From Spirosoma fluviale (GTDB taxonomy: Bacteria; Bacteroidota; Bacteroidia; Cytophagales; Spirosomataceae): a stretch of DNA of 64,000 nucleotides. The notes beneath the pieces were generated by a model that was not told the origin of the DNA, made no database searches, and worked only from the letters and a program-made list of their open reading frames with translations. Position numbers and translations under genes: made by a program. The stretch is taken from assembly GCF_900230225.1 (NCBI RefSeq), contig NZ_OCNH01000010.1:124001-188000 (forward strand), given 5' to 3'. Below, piece by piece: positions 60,358 to 64,000 of the stretch (the stretch's first letter is position 1; each line of letters begins with the position of its first letter).

Positions 60358-63135
60358 CTACGCGACACGGAATACTTTCATGACTTCATCCCCTAAATGG
60401 TTGATCACCTTCACGGCTATACGGCCCGATTTTGGCTTTGGAAATGGGCGCGATACATCGCTGTTGAGCGACTCCCAGGCTTCCTGATTGATCTCCGCCT
60501 TCAATGTGGTTTTGAGTGCCTTGTAGGGGTCGTTTGCGCCCAGGAAATACGCCTGACGGACAAAAAAGCTCTCTTCGTTGTAGTCGGTGTCGATAAACCA
60601 GCAGGCAATGCCCTCTGCCCCGTCGGAGCGTACCTCGCCGGTGTTGGGGTGAAACACATCGACCCCGTTGATCTTCACCTGTACCATTTCTTTGTCGGGG
60701 TGCAGCACGTCGATATCCGGCTCGCCGAAGACGACGAAGAGGTTGCCTTTGCCGGTGTTCTTGAGATCGTCGGCCATGTGCAGGTCGGCGTTCATGCGGG
60801 CTTTCAGTACGGGTATACTGCCAAGTTTGTTGAAGTCGGTGGCGTGGGCTTCGTAGTTGAAGGCGCAGGCAATGAGCACATCGAAACCGGCGTCGCCACA
60901 CTCGCGGGCAGCGGCTACCAGATCGGCGCGCTGGACGGTGCCGAACTCCGGACCGATGAAAATGCCCGCCCGCCGTTCCTGATCCCCTTCCGGGTACCGA
61001 CCTTCGGCGCAGATCAGATCGCCGGGCCAGCCGGTGAGGGCGGTAAACGTAATGCGGTCTTCTTTATGCGCCTGCTGAACACCCGCAGTGCGGAGGTTTT
61101 CGAGAATCATCTGCTCGAAGGTACGTTCAACGCCCCCGTAGGCCCTGGCGCGGTTGTTGACCTGGAGCGGGTCTATGAGTTCATCGTTTTCATCGACGCC
61201 CAGCATCCGGTGCGGGCTGAGACTCTCGACGGTGAACGGACCGGCCACGCGGACTTTCTTTTTGTCTTCGTAAGGTTTGTCGTAGAGGTACTCCGACTCG
61301 GCTTTGGCGGCAATGCTGGCGTCGATCTCCTTTTGCCGGGCAATGCGAGCCTGCCACCAATCGGCGTGTAGCTTCGTGGCCTCGTCTGACCAACTAGGTT
61401 TGGCCTCGCGGGGAATTTCCCACTCTTGCCAGTTATTGCCCAATTTGGTGTTGAGGGCTTCGCGTAGGGGCTCCAGTTTCTGTTGCCACTTATCCCAGAT
61501 TACATTAATCTCAGCGTTGTTGGCAATGGATTTAAGCGTAATATGCGGTACCCGCTCATAGACGAAACCGTGACGGAGATTACCCCGCGTAGGTTGGGTA
61601 CTGATGGCACTACGGGTGATTTCCGCTTCTTTTAACTGCCCATCAGGTGAATCGGCTAGATAATAGAATGGATAACGGGCACCCATGATGCGGGCACGAG
61701 CCAAAGCCAGCGAAACGCGCGATGTATCAATGGTAATCCACCTGCGGCCCCATTGTTCTGCTACGTAAGCCGCCGTGCCAGATCCGCATGTAGGGTCAAG
61801 GACTAGGTCGCCTGGATCGGAGGCCATGAGAATACAACGCTTTACTGCCTCAGTAGCAGTTTGAACTACATAAACTTTAGGGTCTGTCCTACTTTGTACA
61901 CCGCCAATATCTAGCCACACATTTGTTCGAGGATAGATTGAGAAATCATCTAAAAATCGTACGTATCGGATTGACTTACCCTCATGAATAATACGTTCCG
62001 CTTTCGCTAAGTTGTTTAGCCCACCTACAGTCGTTTTCCAATGAAGTCCCGCAGACGGTTGCCAAGACGAGTTTCGAAACTGGAACTTCTGTTTCTCCAA
62101 TTGTGTTGACTCGCCTTGCGACGTCAGCTGATCTGACGTCGCAAGGCGAGTCAACACAATTGGAGAATTTTTGAGTGCGTCAATGGAAGATGCAGGTCTG
62201 TATTTTGATGCCCCTTCTCCACCAGCCTGCTTCACATCGTACAAACTACGATACTTCATATTTGGCGCTGACTTTGCAAACCAAATCAGGTAATCGCAAA
62301 CAGAGGAAAGGTAATTACCAGAGAAGCCTGTGGTCTTTGCATACGCAATCAAACCGACAAAATTCTCATCCCCAAACACCTCATCCATAACGGCACGCAC
62401 CCGGTGAACGTTTTCGTCGCCAATCTGCACGAAAATGGAGCCCGAGTCGGTGAGCAGGTCACGGGCTACGGTCAGGCGGTCACGCAGGTACGTTAAGTAG
62501 CTGTGGATGCCGTCGCGCCAGGTATCGCGGAAGGCTTTTACCTGTTCGGGTTCGCGGGTGATGTGGTCGGTTTTACCATCTTTTACATCACGGCTCGTGG
62601 TGCTCCACTGAAAGTTGGAGTTGAACTTGATGCCGTAAGGGGGGTCGAAGTAGATGCACTGAACCTTGCCGCGCAGGCCCTCACGCTCGGCTAAACTCGC
62701 CATTACCTGTAAGGAGTCGCCCAGAATCATTCGGTTGGTCCAGTGCTGATCATGCTGGTAGAATTCCGTTTTATCCACGCCATTAGGAATGCCGTTGAAG
62801 TCGGAAAACAGATCGGCCACGAGTTTACCCTGCGCGTGTTCCTGCGCCTTGCTCTGTCGTAATAGGTCGTCAATGAGGGCTTTAGGCTGTACTTTCTCCT
62901 GAATATACAGCGGGGGAGCCTGTACCATAAGATTGCTCCAGTCCTGCTCGTCTTTACCACGCCACACCAATTGTGGGTCCAGGTCGCGATTGCGCCGTTC
63001 GTAGGCTACCTGAACAGGGTCTTTGGCAGCCCGCTGCATCATGGATTGGTATTCCGCCGTCGGGATGTTTTTGCGCGTTTCGTCCTCGTGGGTAAAGGAC
63101 GTAATGAGTTTATCAGTAGGGGTATTTTTTGCCAT
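60358..63135 (-). CDS. Type III-like site-specific adenine DNA methyltransferase (beta class)
   Basis: The product has 925 residues. Motif IV is DPPY near 163 (CIYFDPPYGIKFNSNF) and motif I comes later, near 450 (LVLDPTCGSGTAAYVAEQWG), the order of beta-class N6-adenine or N4-cytosine methyltransferases. DPPY favours adenine. The target-recognition region lies between the motifs; a 35-bp palindrome falls there at residues 323-348. The C-terminal 350 residues are an extended domain seen in the large mod proteins paired with Res subunits. Its start codon overlaps the stop of the upstream restriction gene by one base (TAATG), so the two are co-translated. It protects host sites and guides restriction. 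Confidence 0.9.
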   Translation of the reverse strand: MAKNTPTDKLITSFTHEDETRKNIPTAEYQSMMQRAAKDPVQVAYERRNRDLDPQLVWRGKDEQDWSNLMVQAPPLYIQEKVQPKALIDDLLRQSKAQEHAQGKLVADLFSDFNGIPNGVDKTEFYQHDQHWTNRMILGDSLQVMASLAEREGLRGKVQCIYFDPPYGIKFNSNFQWSTTSRDVKDGKTDHITREPEQVKAFRDTWRDGIHSYLTYLRDRLTVARDLLTDSGSIFVQIGDENVHRVRAVMDEVFGDENFVGLIAYAKTTGFSGNYLSSVCDYLIWFAKSAPNMKYRSLYDVKQAGGEGASKYRPASSIDALKNSPIVLTRLATSDQLTSQGESTQLEKQKFQFRNSSWQPSAGLHWKTTVGGLNNLAKAERIIHEGKSIRYVRFLDDFSIYPRTNVWLDIGGVQSRTDPKVYVVQTATEAVKRCILMASDPGDLVLDPTCGSGTAAYVAEQWGRRWITIDTSRVSLALARARIMGARYPFYYLADSPDGQLKEAEITRSAISTQPTRGNLRHGFVYERVPHITLKSIANNAEINVIWDKWQQKLEPLREALNTKLGNNWQEWEIPREAKPSWSDEATKLHADWWQARIARQKEIDASIAAKAESEYLYDKPYEDKKKVRVAGPFTVESLSPHRMLGVDENDELIDPLQVNNRARAYGGVERTFEQMILENLRTAGVQQAHKEDRITFTALTGWPGDLICAEGRYPEGDQERRAGIFIGPEFGTVQRADLVAAARECGDAGFDVLIACAFNYEAHATDFNKLGSIPVLKARMNADLHMADDLKNTGKGNLFVVFGEPDIDVLHPDKEMVQVKINGVDVFHPNTGEVRSDGAEGIACWFIDTDYNEESFFVRQAYFLGANDPYKALKTTLKAEINQEAWESLNSDVSRPFPKPKSGRIAVKVINHLGDEVMKVFRVA
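62093..62167. repeat. 35-bp perfect inverted repeat inside the methyltransferase gene
   Basis: Arms 62093-62127 and 62133-62167 are exact reverse complements around CTGAT. Both arms are coding and in frame on the minus strand (SPIVLTRLATS, then LTSQGESTQLE), with no effect on the reading frame. Confidence 0.85.
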
Positions 63136-64000
63136 TATAAGGTCTCAACCGGTAAGGTTGCGTCGATCAGTTCGTGTAATTGCCGTTCTACTTTGGCCGC
63201 AAAGTCAGCTTCAATTTCGTAGACGGCCCTAAATTCGGCGAAGGCCCAGCGGCCATATTGTTTGCTGTTGTTTACGCCGGGTATCCAGTAAGTATCCATG
63301 GTGGTTTTCTTCACTTTGGCATCTTCGCGCCGGTAGCCTTTTATCTCTACAATCAGATTCAGTAAGTCGTCGGGGCCATGTCCGTCGTCAACCAGCACAA
63401 TAAAGTCGGGGATGTAGGTCCGGTTTTCGGAGCCAAAGCGGTAGGGTACCGTCAGGCCCAGGTTATGGTTTTTCACATAGGCCTTCACACGCGGGTGTTG
63501 CTCTACCACGCGGCAGAATTCGGCCTCCCAGTCGCTATCCAGAATGACCCAGTTGATGTGGCATTTCCGGGCGTCGGTTTCCCAGCGGTCCAGTTGCGAG
63601 GTATTGAAGTTCACAAAGCGGGTGGAGCCAATGGGGTTATAGGGGTCGGTGATGACCTTGATGGGTTTCTGGCCCACCAACGCGCTCGTAATACCCGCTG
63701 TAATATGCTCGCAAGCCCTATCGGCCAGCGTTTTGTAATGGAGCTGAGCTGGGTACGTGCCACCGGTGCATACCAGACAGGTGTCGAGCCACTGCTTGCA
63801 AATCCGTTTCAACTGCCCGAACAGGTGCAGCTTGGGGGCTTCGCCGGGGTCGCGAAACTTCGTAAACAGCAGATGGGACGTCAGTTCGTATAGCACCTGC
63901 GAGGGGCGCACATCACCCGTATGGACGAGGTTCAGGTCAACACGTTCACCAATGATGCCGGATTGCTGGGTTTCTGTAGCGCCAACCAGATCGGGCGTCA
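63135..64000 (-). CDS. C-terminal part of a Type III-like restriction subunit (partial)
   Basis: The frame is open from the window edge to the stop at 63135-63137, about 287 codons, so the helicase half lies outside. The visible part contains a PD-(D/E)XK nuclease core, YIPDFIVLVDDGHG then LIVEIKGYRREDAK, followed by TYWIPGVNNSKQYGRWAFAE, characteristic of the C-terminus of Res-type endonucleases paired with large beta-class methyltransferases. An internal GTG at 63911 is not a credible start because the frame continues upstream with protein-like sequence. It is translationally coupled to the methyltransferase gene. Confidence 0.85.
   Translation of the reverse strand, partial: TPDLVGATETQQSGIIGERVDLNLVHTGDVRPSQVLYELTSHLLFTKFRDPGEAPKLHLFGQLKRICKQWLDTCLVCTGGTYPAQLHYKTLADRACEHITAGITSALVGQKPIKVITDPYNPIGSTRFVNFNTSQLDRWETDARKCHINWVILDSDWEAEFCRVVEQHPRVKAYVKNHNLGLTVPYRFGSENRTYIPDFIVLVDDGHGPDDLLNLIVEIKGYRREDAKVKKTTMDTYWIPGVNNSKQYGRWAFAEFRAVYEIEADFAAKVERQLHELIDATLPVETL

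Noticed and set aside
60397..61371. 324-codon plus-strand frame inside the methyltransferase gene
   Set aside because: Antisense shadow of a conserved domain; Val/Gly-rich chance composition.

Overview
The window looks like a chromosome segment of a Bacteroidota bacterium, probably Cytophagales close to Spirosoma. The grounds are TAnnTTTG-type -7 promoter boxes (TACCTTTG before the lipoprotein gene at 8433 and before rsmA), no obvious Shine-Dalgarno sequences, a 7TM-DISM/NarL two-component pair, a Big_5-type lipoprotein and small GAGACGC and CCCCTAAAGGGG palindromic repeats. The species is an inference. No tRNA, rRNA or CRISPR array was seen.

Layout. (1) 1-8.2 kb, minus strand: an operon encoding a VWA-like lipoprotein, a three-TM protein, a tubulin/FtsZ-superfamily protein, a very large actin/Hsp70-fold ATPase and an exported coiled-coil/TM protein cut by the window edge. 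(2) 8.4-25.9 kb: a mostly ordinary chromosomal stretch with a lipoprotein, RsmA, MgtE, a GNAT acetyltransferase, a membrane protein, a 1773-residue Ser/Thr kinase-AAA-TPR-GAF-histidine kinase, a 7TM-DISM histidine kinase, an exported lectin-like protein, a NarL-type regulator and an uncharacterised protein. (3) 26.2-30.1 kb: a sigma factor, a membrane protein that looks like its anti-sigma partner, an exported papain-like protease with a DUF4384-like domain, and an opposing Cys-rich TM protein. (4) 30.4-43.1 kb, plus strand: an operon with a zinc-ribbon protein, an SrfB-like actin-fold protein, a coiled-coil protein, an SrfC-like GTPase, a membrane-anchored subtilisin and two further proteins. 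The last three share an N-terminal domain. (5) 53.2-43.2 kb, minus strand: a convergent eight-gene operon in which every product appears exported, including three caspase-fold peptidases, one M48 metalloprotease, a DUF4384-like protein and several small NTF2-like proteins. (6) 53.5-56.9 kb: a HipBST toxin-antitoxin set, a VapBC-like pair and two gene remnants (an HTH fragment and a DNA polymerase III alpha C-terminus). (7) 57.0-64 kb, minus strand: a restriction-type island with a PD-(D/E)XK protein, a RelE-like/UvrD-like helicase fusion, a beta-class adenine methyltransferase and the C-terminus of a Type III-like restriction subunit.

Reading it as a system. Blocks 1, 4 and 5 are the exciting part. 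Tubulin-like, VWA, GTPase and OmpA-type genes have been described together as a predicted membrane-remodelling system (FtsZl-1; Makarova and Koonin). SrfB and SrfC are annotated only as virulence factors. Here two actin-fold ATPases, a tubulin homologue and a dynamin-like GTPase on the cytoplasmic side lie close to a periplasmic or secreted set of five cysteine, serine and metallo-peptidases. I infer a cell-envelope stress, remodelling or programmed-death device in which NTP-driven cytoplasmic polymers are coupled through TM and lipoprotein parts to a protease cascade outside the membrane, possibly under the nearby sigma factor. That coupling is a hypothesis; only the gene content and order are seen.
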